Assembly: GCF_004331645.1 (NCBI RefSeq)
Contig: NZ_SJSK01000003.1
Coordinates: 62,301 to 126,300 of the forward strand
DNA length: 64,000 bases
Reading direction: 5' to 3'
From: Pedobacter frigiditerrae
GTDB lineage: Bacteria; Bacteroidota; Bacteroidia; Sphingobacteriales; Sphingobacteriaceae
Position numbers and translations under genes: made by a program. Of the stretch, positions 34,902-44,317 are shown piece after piece (the first letter of the stretch is position 1; every line of letters starts with the position of its first letter). The notes under the pieces were generated by a model, which did not search any database, had not been told where the DNA came from, and saw only the letters and a program-made list of their open reading frames with translations.

Positions 34902-36598
34902 GATAAATAAGGATTTGCTTCCTTTTTGTTATATTTTTCTATATGTCTACCTAAAGTTTGATATTGAAGGTAATGGTGACGATACATTTTTCTCTTTTTA
35001 AGGTTTGGTTGATATTCTTTTTCGAAACCAGTTCCCATTGCTTTCATTGCGGCTTCTACATTGGGATAAATTCCGGCTACAACTGCTGCAAACATAGCTG
35101 CACCTAAAGCGCAAGTATGCTCAAAACGATGAATCCTGATTGGCATTTCTAAAATGTCAGCCATCATTTGCATGATATAAGGCGATTTTTTAGCTACACC
35201 ACCAATGCCTATAATTCCTTTTACAGGAACATGTTGTTCTTTAAAAGTTTCTACGATGCTTTTTGCACCAAAACAGGTTGCTTCGGCCAATGCCCTAAAT
35301 ACCCGGGGTGCATCTGTTCCTAAACCTAAGCCAGTAATTGCTCCTTTAAGCTCTTGGTTTGCATTTGGTGTTCTTCTACCATTTAACCAGTCTACAGCAA
35401 GTTCTGCGTAATCATCGTCGGTTAAAGCTTCAGCTTGTTTGCTTAAGGTAGCTATGATTTTGCCTTCAACTTCTTCTCTTAAGGCGTTGGCAGTTGTTTC
35501 ATCAATAATTAATGAATCATTTAATAAATTGTCTAGTGGCCAGCTGATTAAATTTTTAAACCAAGCATAAACATCGCCAAAAGCAGATTGCCCGGCTTCT
35601 AAACCAGCCATGCCAGGTATTACTGAGCCATTAACTTGCCCGCAAATACCGCCAACTAATTTGTTCTTCATATCCTTATTAGGCGCAACAAGAATATCGC
35701 ATGTACTTGTACCCATTACTTTACTTAAGTAATAAGGTTCAATTTGTCCACCAACAGCACCCATGTGTGCATCAAAAGCACCCACGCCAATGGCAACATC
35801 GGTACTTAAACCTAATTTATTTGCCCATTCTGCACTTAATTTCCCTGCTGGGATGTCTGAAGTGTAAGTATCCTTAAAAGCAATTTCTCTATAACCTTTT
35901 AAAAGTGGGTCTAATTTTGTGAAGAATTCTTCTGGTGGCAATCCACCAAATTCTTCTGCCCATAAAGCTTTATGTCCTGCTGCACAACGACTGCGTTTTA
36001 AATTGTTTACATCTGTTTCACCACAAAGTAAAAAAGGAATCCAATCACATTGCTCTACCCAAGAAACCGTATTTTTTCTTACAACTTTATCAGTTCTAAG
36101 AATGTGAAGTAATTTAGACCAAAACCATTCTGATGAATAAATTCCACCTACGTAGCTTAAATAATTTGTAGGGAATTTAGTAGCGTGTTCGTTAATTTGA
36201 TTAGCTTCTTTAACTGCTGTGTGGTCTTTCCAAAGCACAAACATGGCATTTGGATTTTCTGCAAATTCTTTTGTTAAAGATAGTGGTGTACCGGTTTTAT
36301 CAACAGCAATAGGAGTAGAGCCCGTTGTATCAACTGTAATTCCTTTAATAGCAGCTGCAATGTTGTTTCCTCCTGCTTTTGCAATACAATCTTTAATGGT
36401 GTGCTCTAAACCTTCAATATAATCTAAAGGGTGTTGTCTAAATTGATTCAGTGCAGGATTGCAATACATGCCTTTTTTCCATCGCGGATAAAAGAATACA
36501 GAAGAGGAGATTTCCTTTCCATTAGCGGTGTCTACCAATACGGACCTTACTGAGTCGGTTCCATAATCTACGCCTATAACATAGCTCGTTTCGTTCAT
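34898..36598 (-). CDS. araB: Ribulokinase
   Basis: 566 residues of the FGGY carbohydrate kinase family, phosphorylating L-ribulose with ATP. Marks are the opening YVIGVDYGTDSVRSVLVD phosphate loop, the VDTTGSTPIAVD strand, GVGAFDAHMGAVGG with the catalytic Asp and the second-lobe GIGGVAKKSPYIMQMMADIL. First gene of the ara operon, just downstream of a palindrome that may control it. Confidence 0.95.
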   Translation of the reverse strand: MNETSYVIGVDYGTDSVRSVLVDTANGKEISSSVFFYPRWKKGMYCNPALNQFRQHPLDYIEGLEHTIKDCIAKAGGNNIAAAIKGITVDTTGSTPIAVDKTGTPLSLTKEFAENPNAMFVLWKDHTAVKEANQINEHATKFPTNYLSYVGGIYSSEWFWSKLLHILRTDKVVRKNTVSWVEQCDWIPFLLCGETDVNNLKRSRCAAGHKALWAEEFGGLPPEEFFTKLDPLLKGYREIAFKDTYTSDIPAGKLSAEWANKLGLSTDVAIGVGAFDAHMGAVGGQIEPYYLSKVMGTSTCDILVAPNKDMKNKLVGGICGQVNGSVIPGMAGLEAGQSAFGDVYAWFKNLISWPLDNLLNDSLIIDETTANALREEVEGKIIATLSKQAEALTDDDYAELAVDWLNGRRTPNANQELKGAITGLGLGTDAPRVFRALAEATCFGAKSIVETFKEQHVPVKGIIGIGGVAKKSPYIMQMMADILEMPIRIHRFEHTCALGAAMFAAVVAGIYPNVEAAMKAMGTGFEKEYQPNLKKRKMYRHHYLQYQTLGRHIEKYNKKEANPYLS

Positions 36599-36601
36599 AC
36601 A

Positions 36602-36634
36602 AATAAATAAATGTCTAATTAACGTTTATTTATT
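36602..36634. promoter_or_regulatory. Candidate operator upstream of araB
   Basis: AATAAATAAATG and CGTTTATTTATT are inverted 12-bp arms (one mismatch) around a 9-bp spacer, directly before the araB start. Position and symmetry suggest a regulator site for the ara operon. The regulator is not in the window. Confidence 0.4.
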
Positions 36635-36821
36635 CAGAATAAAAAATTTAAGTGTGAATTTTCTTATTCGATTTTAGAATTGCCTCTAGAAATAAAGTTC
36701 GAGAGTGGGGTTTGGTTAAAAAGAGTTGCCAGAGATCAATAGGTTTTTGCCTTTATTAAAATTAGTAATATATTTTTTGCTTAAGGAAAACTTTTTAGGG
36801 GTGATATCCGTTCTTTCACAG

Positions 36822-37091
36822 ATGAAAGAAATAAAGAGAGGACATTACCAATTGTCTGAATCAATTATAGAATGTTGGAAAAATCACGGTATCCGATACA
36901 TTAAAGGAAAATTAGCTGAACTCTTTGCTGAAGATAACGGCGAAAAATATATCAATATAAAGGCCTATTGGAGCAACCCATACAATGACGATTTGAACCT
37001 TTTCGTTTATGAAATCAATTCTAATGAGGTTGTACAATTATTAGCAGATAACAATAGTTTAAAGTATCTGGTGAGTCATCAGCAACTATAA
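36822..37091 (+). CDS. Small hypothetical protein
   Basis: 89 residues from the ATG at 36822; an upstream ATG at 36726 in the same frame gives a less natural N-terminus. The composition looks protein-like (MKEIKRGHYQLSESIIECW, then YINIKAYWSNPYNDDLNLF), with no membrane segment or signal peptide. No recognised domain. It stands alone between the ara operon and the first 11-bp array. Confidence 0.5.
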   Translation: MKEIKRGHYQLSESIIECWKNHGIRYIKGKLAELFAEDNGEKYINIKAYWSNPYNDDLNLFVYEINSNEVVQLLADNNSLKYLVSHQQL

Positions 37092-37262
37092 CCGTTCACA
37101 ACTCACCGTCAATCTCCCCTTAATCATCGATCAAACGCTAGTCAGCTAACTAGTTAACCAACTCCACGATTCCTCGCTCACCCCTCTACGCTGCTTTGCC
37201 TTTCCTTCGCTTTTGCATTATATCAACAACCTAACAGAATCCTTACAGGTTATGTACTGGGT

Positions 37263-37419
37263 CGTCTGTTGTTCGTCCTTTATTCGCTGCATGACCGAAG
37301 CAGTGGCGACTCTGTTACGACGCAGTAGCGATGCTGTGGCGAGCCTGAAACGAAGCCTAGACGAACAAGTGACAAAGAAACAGCGATGCGGAGACGAACA
37401 CCGCCCGAAGAACACCCGA
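37263..37419. repeat. 11-bp-period degenerate repeat array 1
   Basis: CGA (or CGT/CGC) recurs at 37263, 37274, 37285, 37296, 37307, 37318, 37329, 37340, 37351 and 37362, and again at 37384, 37395, 37406 and 37417, all on an 11-bp grid. Unit consensus is about C-T/A-G-T-G/A-G/A-CGA-N-N. The rest of the 37092-37607 gap holds no gene I can support. It matches the phase and style of the array at 47422-47634. Confidence 0.7.
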
Positions 37420-37607
37420 AGGAATCGACAGAATTAAACAGGTATAATTACTTGATAACAAAAGGTGATTTTACCCTAGCAGTTAATGATATAAAAGTAT
37501 AATTTTAACTAATAAAGTTATATAGTGTTAATAACTAATAACTTACATTAAATTATTATCTTTAGTAAAAAAGTAATTTAGGTTTTTTTCAATTTAAAAA
37601 CGATCTC

Positions 37608-39404
37608 ATGAGAAGCAAATCGCAACCTACCCAAGGTTACACCGTATACGCTGTATCGGGTACAAATACAGTATCATTTACCATCGATTTTAGAGATGCC
37701 GATACAGCTAACCTGCTCGGTTTTGCATTCGAAAGAGTTAACCTAAGTACAGGAGAAAAAAAGGTTCCAAAAGGATACAAGGTTTTTGGAAGCGTTATCC
37801 CAAATCCTGATAAAGATACCAGTGTAGAAACATTTAAGCACCCCATTCAGAGCTTTGTTTGGGATGATTTTACCTGTACCGCTGGCGAAAGCTATAAATA
37901 TGCTATCTATCCAATGACAGGGAAGCCTAATGCATTGAAAAAAAATGACCCAATTACCATTCAAATAGAAACTGAGCCCTATTACACCACTGGAGAGCAC
38001 GATGTTTTTTTTAACAGTGGTGTGGCCAGTAGCCAAGCCTATGCTCGCAAATTCAATAATCTAAGGCCAGATAAAATTACAGATCCAATATTGAAGGCCG
38101 AATGCAAGCAATGGCTAAGTAGGGAATTAGATGATGCCATCCTTAAATTTATTGGCCAGGCAGCAAAGGGCGATATGCTTTATGCTTGTTTTTATGAATT
38201 TAGGTATGAGCCCGTGGTTACCGCATTTAAAAAAGCGATAGACAAGGGGGTTAAGGTAAAAATCATTATTGATGCTAAAAACAACCCTAAATTGAATGAG
38301 GAAAATGAAATGGTTTCTTTTCCGAGAGATGCAAATTTGAAGATGTTGCAAGACATTGGGATAGCGCTTGATCAAAACATCATCTTAAGAGAAGCAAATA
38401 AGGGCTCTATTCAGCACAATAAATTCATTGTTTTCCAAAAAGGGGGCGAAGCAGCACCCGCTCAAGTTTGGACAGGTTCTACAAATATTTCTGAAGGTGG
38501 CTTTCATGGACAAACCAACGTAGGACATTGGATAAGAAATAAGGAGACTGCCACAGCCTTTAAAAAATATTGGACCATTTTGTCTGTAGACCCAGGGCAA
38601 TTAGACAATGGCGATGACGCAGGGGATAAAGCAAAAATGGCAAGCCTTAGGCTTGATATAGAAAAGCTTTATGGCAATTTTGAATTTAGGGATTGGAATG
38701 ACATACAACAAGGTATTACCTGTATATTCAGTCCAAGGTCTACAGAAAAAGTATTAAAAAGTTATGCTGCCATGTTTGACTCTGCCGATGTAATGGCTTG
38801 CGTAACCTTGGCATTTGGTGTTAACGATGTTTTTAAACAAGCATTGGTAGATAACCTAAACACCGATCAACTTTCATTCATGCTGCTTGAAAAACCAGAT
38901 GAACCTAAAAAGCTTAAAGACGGAAAGAAACCTAAAAAGCCATTTGTTTATATTAATGCCAAACAGAATGTTTATAAAGCCTGGGGTGCTTATTTAAACG
39001 ACCCATTGTATCAGTGGACACGCGAAGTATCTACAAGACAGTTGAAACTAAATACACATGTAGCCTACGTGCATTCTAAATTCATGTTAATTGACCCACT
39101 GGGAGATGATCCAGTTGTAATTACGGGCTCGGCAAATTTTAGTGGCCCATCAACCACTTCTAATGATGAAAACATGGTGATTATAAGAGGAAATAGGCGA
39201 GTAGCAGATATTTATTACACTGAGTTTAATCGAATTAACAATCACTATTATTTTAGGGCTGTTTATAACAAGGTTAACAAAGACGATGGAGCCAAACGTA
39301 AATCTCTTTTTCTGGCAGAAACTGCAGCTGAATGGTTGGAAGACTATAAGCCTGGTACACTAAAATATAAAAAGGTTGTTGCCCGATCTACAATGGATGT
39401 TTAG
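37608..39404 (+). CDS. Phospholipase D-like protein, no signal peptide
   Basis: 598 residues. An N-terminal beta domain, fibronectin-III-like (about 10-125), then two PLD half-sites. The second is complete: HSKFMLID followed by GSANF. In the first, HNKFIVFQ keeps His and Lys and a later GSTN, but the Asp is Gln. PLD-superfamily enzymes cut phosphodiesters in lipids or nucleic acids, or ligate them. No signal peptide or membrane helix is seen. First gene after array 1; whether it belongs with the DUF2589 block is inferred from position. Confidence 0.82.
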   Translation: MRSKSQPTQGYTVYAVSGTNTVSFTIDFRDADTANLLGFAFERVNLSTGEKKVPKGYKVFGSVIPNPDKDTSVETFKHPIQSFVWDDFTCTAGESYKYAIYPMTGKPNALKKNDPITIQIETEPYYTTGEHDVFFNSGVASSQAYARKFNNLRPDKITDPILKAECKQWLSRELDDAILKFIGQAAKGDMLYACFYEFRYEPVVTAFKKAIDKGVKVKIIIDAKNNPKLNEENEMVSFPRDANLKMLQDIGIALDQNIILREANKGSIQHNKFIVFQKGGEAAPAQVWTGSTNISEGGFHGQTNVGHWIRNKETATAFKKYWTILSVDPGQLDNGDDAGDKAKMASLRLDIEKLYGNFEFRDWNDIQQGITCIFSPRSTEKVLKSYAAMFDSADVMACVTLAFGVNDVFKQALVDNLNTDQLSFMLLEKPDEPKKLKDGKKPKKPFVYINAKQNVYKAWGAYLNDPLYQWTREVSTRQLKLNTHVAYVHSKFMLIDPLGDDPVVITGSANFSGPSTTSNDENMVIIRGNRRVADIYYTEFNRINNHYYFRAVYNKVNKDDGAKRKSLFLAETAAEWLEDYKPGTLKYKKVVARSTMDV

Positions 39405-39502
39405 GTTTATGTTGTAGATATGCAAGATTACATTAGGCTCGCGCTATACTATTTTGTTGTCAAATGCTTAATGTATTTATTAGTTAATGATAGTATTATT
39501 AT

Positions 39503-39690
39503 TGAGCTTTTGTTGCATCAGCATCAAACTTAATTACTTCGTTACCATCTACTTGAAATGACTTACCTATTTTGTTAATACCTGTTTACGAAGGTTTGTC
39601 AAACTGTTGCACCTTCGTAACTGATTTCTTTGTTGGTCTCTGTTACATTTGAAGTACCTAAGTTGGCTTGAGTTTAGTGAAGAAGGTTAA
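39503..39690 (-). pseudogene. Possible decayed small gene (antisense)
   Basis: The 39405-39873 gap holds no intact gene. On the - strand two coding-like pieces appear in different frames: TSNVTETNKEISYEGATV followed by a stop, then NKIGKSFQVDGNEVIKFDAD... ending in two stops. This looks like a frameshifted remnant of a small protein. I do not recognise the family, and chance cannot be excluded. Confidence 0.3.
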
Positions 39691-39811
39691 TGTCCTTAAA
39701 TAAAACTGAAATTTTTAATACCTTATTTACAAAATGTAAAAAGATTGAACATTTTAGTGCGCAAATTGAAAAAAACAATCAAATATGCGCATAAATGAAT
39801 ACAACTTTTAG

Positions 39812-39841
39812 TTGTTTGGCGTTTCATTTTTGCTACTTTTA
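39812..39841 (+). promoter_or_regulatory. Candidate Bacteroidota promoter
   Basis: TTG (39812-39814), a 19-bp spacer and TACTTTTA (39834-39841) fit the -33/-7 pattern TTG-N19-TAnnTTTG except for the last base. It lies about 33 bp before the 131-residue gene that opens the two-component cluster. Confidence 0.35.
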
Positions 39842-39873
39842 GCTCACAAATTAACCCCCTAAAAACTAAATTA

Positions 39874-40269
39874 ATGAAAAAGAAACCTGCATCAATTCTT
39901 GATGATAACAGAATCTCGCTTGCTGAGGCAATGGACCGTACAAATTTTTGGCGAGAAACGATCAAACCTCTCTTTGATGATCAAGATGCTGTGCTACCCA
40001 AAGGCTTTTATATTCCATTTGAAGACATTAAGGCCTTGTCTGAGCTATACCCAGAGGCAAAAGGTGCCAGAGCCTATTTTACCTTGCATCAACCGGGTTT
40101 TAAAAAAGGACAAGGTATTTCTGCTGTTCTTGTTCCTGTTCTTATTGATGAAGCTGGTACCTATAAAGATATCATAGAACCTGCAACAACTGATGAAGAA
40201 GATTCATCTATCTATGACTTTACTAAGCCCTGCCCACACTGCTGTGATCCAGAAAGTGAATTGTCCTAA
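39874..40269 (+). CDS. Hypothetical protein with C-terminal CPHCC motif
   Basis: 131 residues, soluble, no signal peptide. A helical N-terminal half (RISLAEAMDRTNFWRETIKPLF), a beta-rich middle and a C-terminal tail DFTKPCPHCCDPESE, which could bind metal. I do not recognise a family. It comes 6 bp before the membrane-protein gene of the two-component cluster, so they are probably one transcript. Confidence 0.65.
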   Translation: MKKKPASILDDNRISLAEAMDRTNFWRETIKPLFDDQDAVLPKGFYIPFEDIKALSELYPEAKGARAYFTLHQPGFKKGQGISAVLVPVLIDEAGTYKDIIEPATTDEEDSSIYDFTKPCPHCCDPESELS

Positions 40270-40275
40270 TAACAG

Positions 40276-40959
40276 ATGTCATTGTTAACGATTTACGGAC
40301 ATTCATTTTCCTATTATTATCAAAGCCTGATTGTTCCAATTTCAATTTTTATTCCTATTGGTGTGGCAGTATATAACTATCGCTACATCAATAGGTTGTT
40401 TAAGGTTTTACTACTTTATCTTCTTGTTTCAGGTAGTATTAACTTAATGGCAATCTTACAATCTGGAAATAATAATCTACCACTACTCCATATTTATACT
40501 GTAGTGGAATTTTTGTTCTTGGCAGTCTATTTTGTTGGACTTAACCAAAGCAGGTCATTTAGGAAATACAGCTACCTAATCATGGCTGTGTTTCCCGTGT
40601 TATGTTTAATCAACGTGCTTTTTTTTCAGAGTAAATACCAGTTCAACTCTTATGTTAGACCACTAGAGGCCCTGATTTTTATCTGTTACAGCTTACTGTA
40701 TTTTTTCAACTCGGTTGATACTGATACGAGCCAATCATGGACTAACAATGGTTTTAACCTCATCAATGCAGGCCTGTTGTTGTATTTCTCGGGGTCTTTG
40801 TTTGTTTTTATTCTCTCTAATGTAATCACCTTTAAATTAAGCCATGATGCGAAAATGTTAATATGGAATCTGCATGATACCTTTGTTATTGTGCTTTACC
40901 TGGTTATGGCTTTTGGATTTATCAAATGGAAAACATCGACGAAAATATATATGTCCTGA
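40276..40959 (+). CDS. Integral membrane protein, about 7 helices
   Basis: 227 residues, strongly hydrophobic, with about seven predicted membrane segments and an N-terminus outside by rough charge. No known domain recognised. It overlaps the histidine kinase gene by 34 bp and follows the CPHCC gene by 6 bp. The arrangement suggests a membrane sensor or partner for the kinase, which itself has one helix and no sensor domain. Confidence 0.7.
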   Translation: MSLLTIYGHSFSYYYQSLIVPISIFIPIGVAVYNYRYINRLFKVLLLYLLVSGSINLMAILQSGNNNLPLLHIYTVVEFLFLAVYFVGLNQSRSFRKYSYLIMAVFPVLCLINVLFFQSKYQFNSYVRPLEALIFICYSLLYFFNSVDTDTSQSWTNNGFNLINAGLLLYFSGSLFVFILSNVITFKLSHDAKMLIWNLHDTFVIVLYLVMAFGFIKWKTSTKIYMS

Positions 40960-41714
40960 TTTTCGCTGGCACTGCCGGAATGTGCATCTTGGCGATTTCT
41001 TTTATCTTACTAAACGTGAGGCTGCAGAATAAGACACTGAAGCAGAAAGACCGTGATCAACAAGTTCAATTGCTACATCAGGAAGAACTGCTTCAGGCAA
41101 TAATTAACTCCCAAGAAGATGAACGTAAACGGATTGGTCAGGATTTACATGATGATGTAGGTACTGCACTTTCAAACTTGAGGCTTACCATAGATGTTTT
41201 TAAACCTGATTCTGAAAATAGTTTAGCCATTTTTTCAGGTCGATGTAAGCATATTATTGATAAAGTAATCAAAGATGTACGCCATATTTCGCATAACCTT
41301 TCTCCCCCTGGGATTGAGTTATATGGTTTTTTAGGTGCATTGGAAGAATTATGCGACTCAATTGTCCAAGGTCAGCATATTCAAATTATCATCCATAACC
41401 AAGCAGAAATTCAACTTAATGAGCTCAGTGCTACTACAACGATTTCTTTATATCGAGTTATGGAAGAGCTTTTAAATAACACAATCAAACATGCAAACGC
41501 CAAAACAGTTGACATTTATTTCACTGTAGTTGATAAAGGAATTACTGTTACTTATCAAGACAATGGTACGGGTATAGCGATTGGTGAACAAAAAACTAGA
41601 AAAGGAATGGGTCTTCATAATATAGAAAGTAGGTTGAAAATGATAGGGGCCATGGTAAACAATCCAACTGTCCAGCATAATGGATATCAATGTCAATTTA
41701 CAATAAACTGTTAA
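40926..41714 (+). CDS. Sensor histidine kinase, NarX/LiaS type (HisKA_3)
   Basis: 262 residues: one N-terminal membrane helix (about 8-30), a short coiled coil (about 33-60), a HisKA_3 domain with His75 in DLHDDVG, then an ATPase domain with N box EELLNNTIKHANA, G1 box DNGTGI and GMGLHNIESRL. Autophosphorylates and passes the phosphate to the response regulator 1 bp downstream. No extracytoplasmic sensor domain, so input may come from the overlapping membrane protein. Confidence 0.9.
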   Translation: MENIDENIYVLIFAGTAGMCILAISFILLNVRLQNKTLKQKDRDQQVQLLHQEELLQAIINSQEDERKRIGQDLHDDVGTALSNLRLTIDVFKPDSENSLAIFSGRCKHIIDKVIKDVRHISHNLSPPGIELYGFLGALEELCDSIVQGQHIQIIIHNQAEIQLNELSATTTISLYRVMEELLNNTIKHANAKTVDIYFTVVDKGITVTYQDNGTGIAIGEQKTRKGMGLHNIESRLKMIGAMVNNPTVQHNGYQCQFTINC

Positions 41715-41715
41715 G

Positions 41716-42384
41716 ATGGAAACCATAAAAATAGGCATTATAGACGACCAGAATATCTTTAGGCAAAGTTTGGTCTTGCTAATCAAGAGTGTTCCTGAAT
41801 TTGAAATGGTAGCAGAGGCAGCAACTGCGTCTATGCTACTGTCAATTTTTGACACCTTGCCAGCACAAATTCCAGATATCTTATTGATGGATATGAACAT
41901 GCCAGAAATGAATGGCATTGAATTGAACAAGTTCATTGCCGATAAATATCCGGCCATTCGAGTAATAGTATTGTCTGTTCATTCGCAAGACCGCCTAATC
42001 TCTAAAATGATTACCTCTGGCGCAGCTGCCTATCTGGTTAAAAACTGTAATAAGGAAGAATTGATAGCTGCCATTAAAAGTACTTATGAAACTGGTTTTT
42101 ACATGAATAAACAGGTGTTGATGGCGATACAACAGGCAAATCGTTCTAGCAGTAAAACCATCAGTATATTTAATAGCCCTTCTCTTGAGCTTACCCCACG
42201 CGAAAAAGAAGTGTTAGCCTTGATATGTAAAGAAAATAGCAGTGCCGAAATTGCCGAAAAACTTTTCTTAAGTGTACGCACAGTAGAGGGCCATCGGAAT
42301 AATCTGTTACTCAAAACCCAAAGCCGAAATACTGCTGGCTTGGTGTTATTTGCCATTAGGCACCTCTTATTTGAGGTATTATAA
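41716..42384 (+). CDS. LuxR/NarL-type response regulator
   Basis: 222 residues. Receiver domain with acidic IDDQ near the start and phospho-acceptor Asp59 in LLMDMNMP; C-terminal LuxR helix-turn-helix LTPREKEVLALICKENSSAEIA and SVRTVEGHRNN. Pairs with the kinase just upstream. It precedes the lysozyme/DUF2589 genes by about 200 bp in the same direction and may control them (inference). Confidence 0.92.
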   Translation: METIKIGIIDDQNIFRQSLVLLIKSVPEFEMVAEAATASMLLSIFDTLPAQIPDILLMDMNMPEMNGIELNKFIADKYPAIRVIVLSVHSQDRLISKMITSGAAAYLVKNCNKEELIAAIKSTYETGFYMNKQVLMAIQQANRSSSKTISIFNSPSLELTPREKEVLALICKENSSAEIAEKLFLSVRTVEGHRNNLLLKTQSRNTAGLVLFAIRHLLFEVL

Positions 42385-42594
42385 GCCATTATAGTAGTGA
42401 TACGCTTGAACAACCAAGTAGTTTTACCTGCTTTTTAAAGGGGCATTAATGCCTGTAAATACAAGTCATTTATTAGCTCAATTTGAGATAAGCAAAATGA
42501 TAAAATAGCTTTAACCGCTGTTTCTTGCCCTAAAAGCAAGCATAAGCAATGCTATCTTATCAATTATTTGCCCTTAAATTAAACTAATCAAATT

Positions 42595-43455
42595 ATGGCT
42601 ATTCTTCAATTGAATTCGCAAGGTGATGATGTAAAATCACTACAACAACAATTAAGCAATTTGGGCTATCCGCTTACCGTTGATGGAATTTTCGGAATCG
42701 GCACTCAAAACGCGGTAAAGAAATTTCAGTACGAGCATAAGCTCCTTAATGATGGCATTGCCGGTACGAACACCATGAATGCCATAAATGCACTACTAAC
42801 GCCTAATGATACTGCTGGCATTGTTAAGGGAATTGATATTTCTCACAACAACGGTACAATTAATTGGGCCACTTTGGCACAAGAAGTAAGTTTTGTGTAT
42901 TGCAAGGCAAGCCAAGGTGCGGGCTTTAAAGACCACATGTTTGAAAGCAACTTTTCTAAATTAAGCAGTTTAGGTATTTTACATGGGGCCTATCATTTTC
43001 TAAATTTCAAGGACGCAACAGCTCAACAACAGATCGATAACTTTTTAGGTTGTGGAGTTGATTTTTCACAAGCAGGTCTTTTACCTCCAGTATTAGATGT
43101 AGAATGGCAAGTGCCAGATACCCTAAACCCTTATGTTATTCAGAACCGTACCGCTTGTGTACAATTAGTAAAGGATTGGTTAACAGGTGTAGCAAGCAAA
43201 ACAAGACGTATACCAATGATTTATACCAATCGTGTTTTTTGGCATGATTTCCTCGGTAATCCCACAGGTTTTGAAAACTATCCGTTATGGATTGCCGCCT
43301 ATCAATCTGCCCCACCATTATTGCCGCCTGGATGGGATAAATATACTATTTGGCAAAACAGTGGTACGGGAACCATTAAAAGCGTAAGTGGACAGGTAGA
43401 TAAAGATATTTTTAATGGTACCAAGGCAGATCTTGAAAAATTAGCAATGCTATAA
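42595..43455 (+). CDS. GH25 lysozyme with N-terminal peptidoglycan-binding domain, no signal peptide
   Basis: 286 residues. PG_binding_1 repeat (about 5-60: GDDVKSLQQQLSNLGYPLTVDG, FGIGTQNAVKKFQ), then a GH25 barrel with Asp81 in GIDISHNN, the catalytic Asp168/Glu170 in DVEW and the WQNSGTG end. Cuts the MurNAc-GlcNAc bond of peptidoglycan. No signal peptide, so it needs lysis, a holin or another export route, as phage endolysins do. It is followed by the DUF2589 genes. Confidence 0.9.
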   Translation: MAILQLNSQGDDVKSLQQQLSNLGYPLTVDGIFGIGTQNAVKKFQYEHKLLNDGIAGTNTMNAINALLTPNDTAGIVKGIDISHNNGTINWATLAQEVSFVYCKASQGAGFKDHMFESNFSKLSSLGILHGAYHFLNFKDATAQQQIDNFLGCGVDFSQAGLLPPVLDVEWQVPDTLNPYVIQNRTACVQLVKDWLTGVASKTRRIPMIYTNRVFWHDFLGNPTGFENYPLWIAAYQSAPPLLPPGWDKYTIWQNSGTGTIKSVSGQVDKDIFNGTKADLEKLAML

Positions 43456-43526
43456 CCATCATCTTATTTCACCTGCCAAATCAATAAGTAATCAACAAAA
43501 ATCACTAATAATTAAAAACAAAAGTT

Positions 43527-44306
43527 ATGGAATCTAATCTACTGTCGATGTCACAAGAGTTCTCAGGCCTGCCTATGGATGCTCTAATTGGCGGACCACT
43601 AAATGCTGCTGCTCGTGCCAATGCAGCAATGGCGCTAACTCAAACCAAGTTCATGTTAGATACTTGTTTCACAAAAATCACTGTTCCTAAGGCTGATCTT
43701 GTTAAAGGAGAACCTGCAGAATTCGATAAAGATACTGGCTTGTTGAGCAAGGCAGAGGTAATTGGCACACCTGCAATCGAGAAACATGATAGCTATGTGC
43801 CAGTTATGATCGTAATGTCATTACAAAGAGGGATAATCACTCCTGGTACTCCAGCAGTTGATGCTGACGATACAGCTAAGCCACCAGTTAAAGCGAAAGC
43901 GGCAGTCGCAACACAAATCCAAAGCTTTGTAACGCAATTCAACTTGCCAATGTTAACCATTGTTCCACTAAATTCATTAGCAGTTGATACAGTAGATATC
44001 AATTTCGAAATGGAAGTAAAATCAAGCTTCTCTGAAGATCAATCAGAAGCAAAGTCAACAGAAAGCAAGGGCGAAGGCAGTTTTGAAGCTAAGATGGGTT
44101 GGGGTCCATTATCGGTTACTATCAGGGGAAGTGCCAGTTACGATTCGAAAGATTCCTCTACGCACAACACACACTATGAAAAGAGTAATTCTGCTAAATA
44201 TAGTGTGAATGTACATGCAGCTCAGCTTCCGCTACCAAAGGGTGTAAATACCATCATCGAAGCATTTGCACAGTCTATCTCACCAATTACAATCGGAGCG
44301 AATTAA
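43527..44306 (+). CDS. DUF2589-family protein (1)
   Basis: 259 residues. The family pattern is clear: an N-terminal helix LIGGPLNAAARANAAMALTQTKFMLD, the signature FNLPMLTIVPLNSLAVDTVDINFEMEV (about 138-165), a polar beta segment, and the C-terminal VHAAQLPLPKGVNTIIEAFAQSI. The family has no known function. Here the middle is enlarged with an acidic insertion (about 50-90). First of three such genes after the lysozyme. Confidence 0.8.
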   Translation: MESNLLSMSQEFSGLPMDALIGGPLNAAARANAAMALTQTKFMLDTCFTKITVPKADLVKGEPAEFDKDTGLLSKAEVIGTPAIEKHDSYVPVMIVMSLQRGIITPGTPAVDADDTAKPPVKAKAAVATQIQSFVTQFNLPMLTIVPLNSLAVDTVDINFEMEVKSSFSEDQSEAKSTESKGEGSFEAKMGWGPLSVTIRGSASYDSKDSSTHNTHYEKSNSAKYSVNVHAAQLPLPKGVNTIIEAFAQSISPITIGAN

Positions 44307-44317
44307 ATTAACAAAAT

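Noticed and set aside
37213..37437. 74-codon open frame over array 1
   Set aside because: It follows the 11-bp array, which keeps frames open by composition; no start signal or recognisable protein.
42442..42453. GGCATTAATGCC palindrome before the lysozyme
   Set aside because: Only 12 bp, single copy, no other support for an operator.
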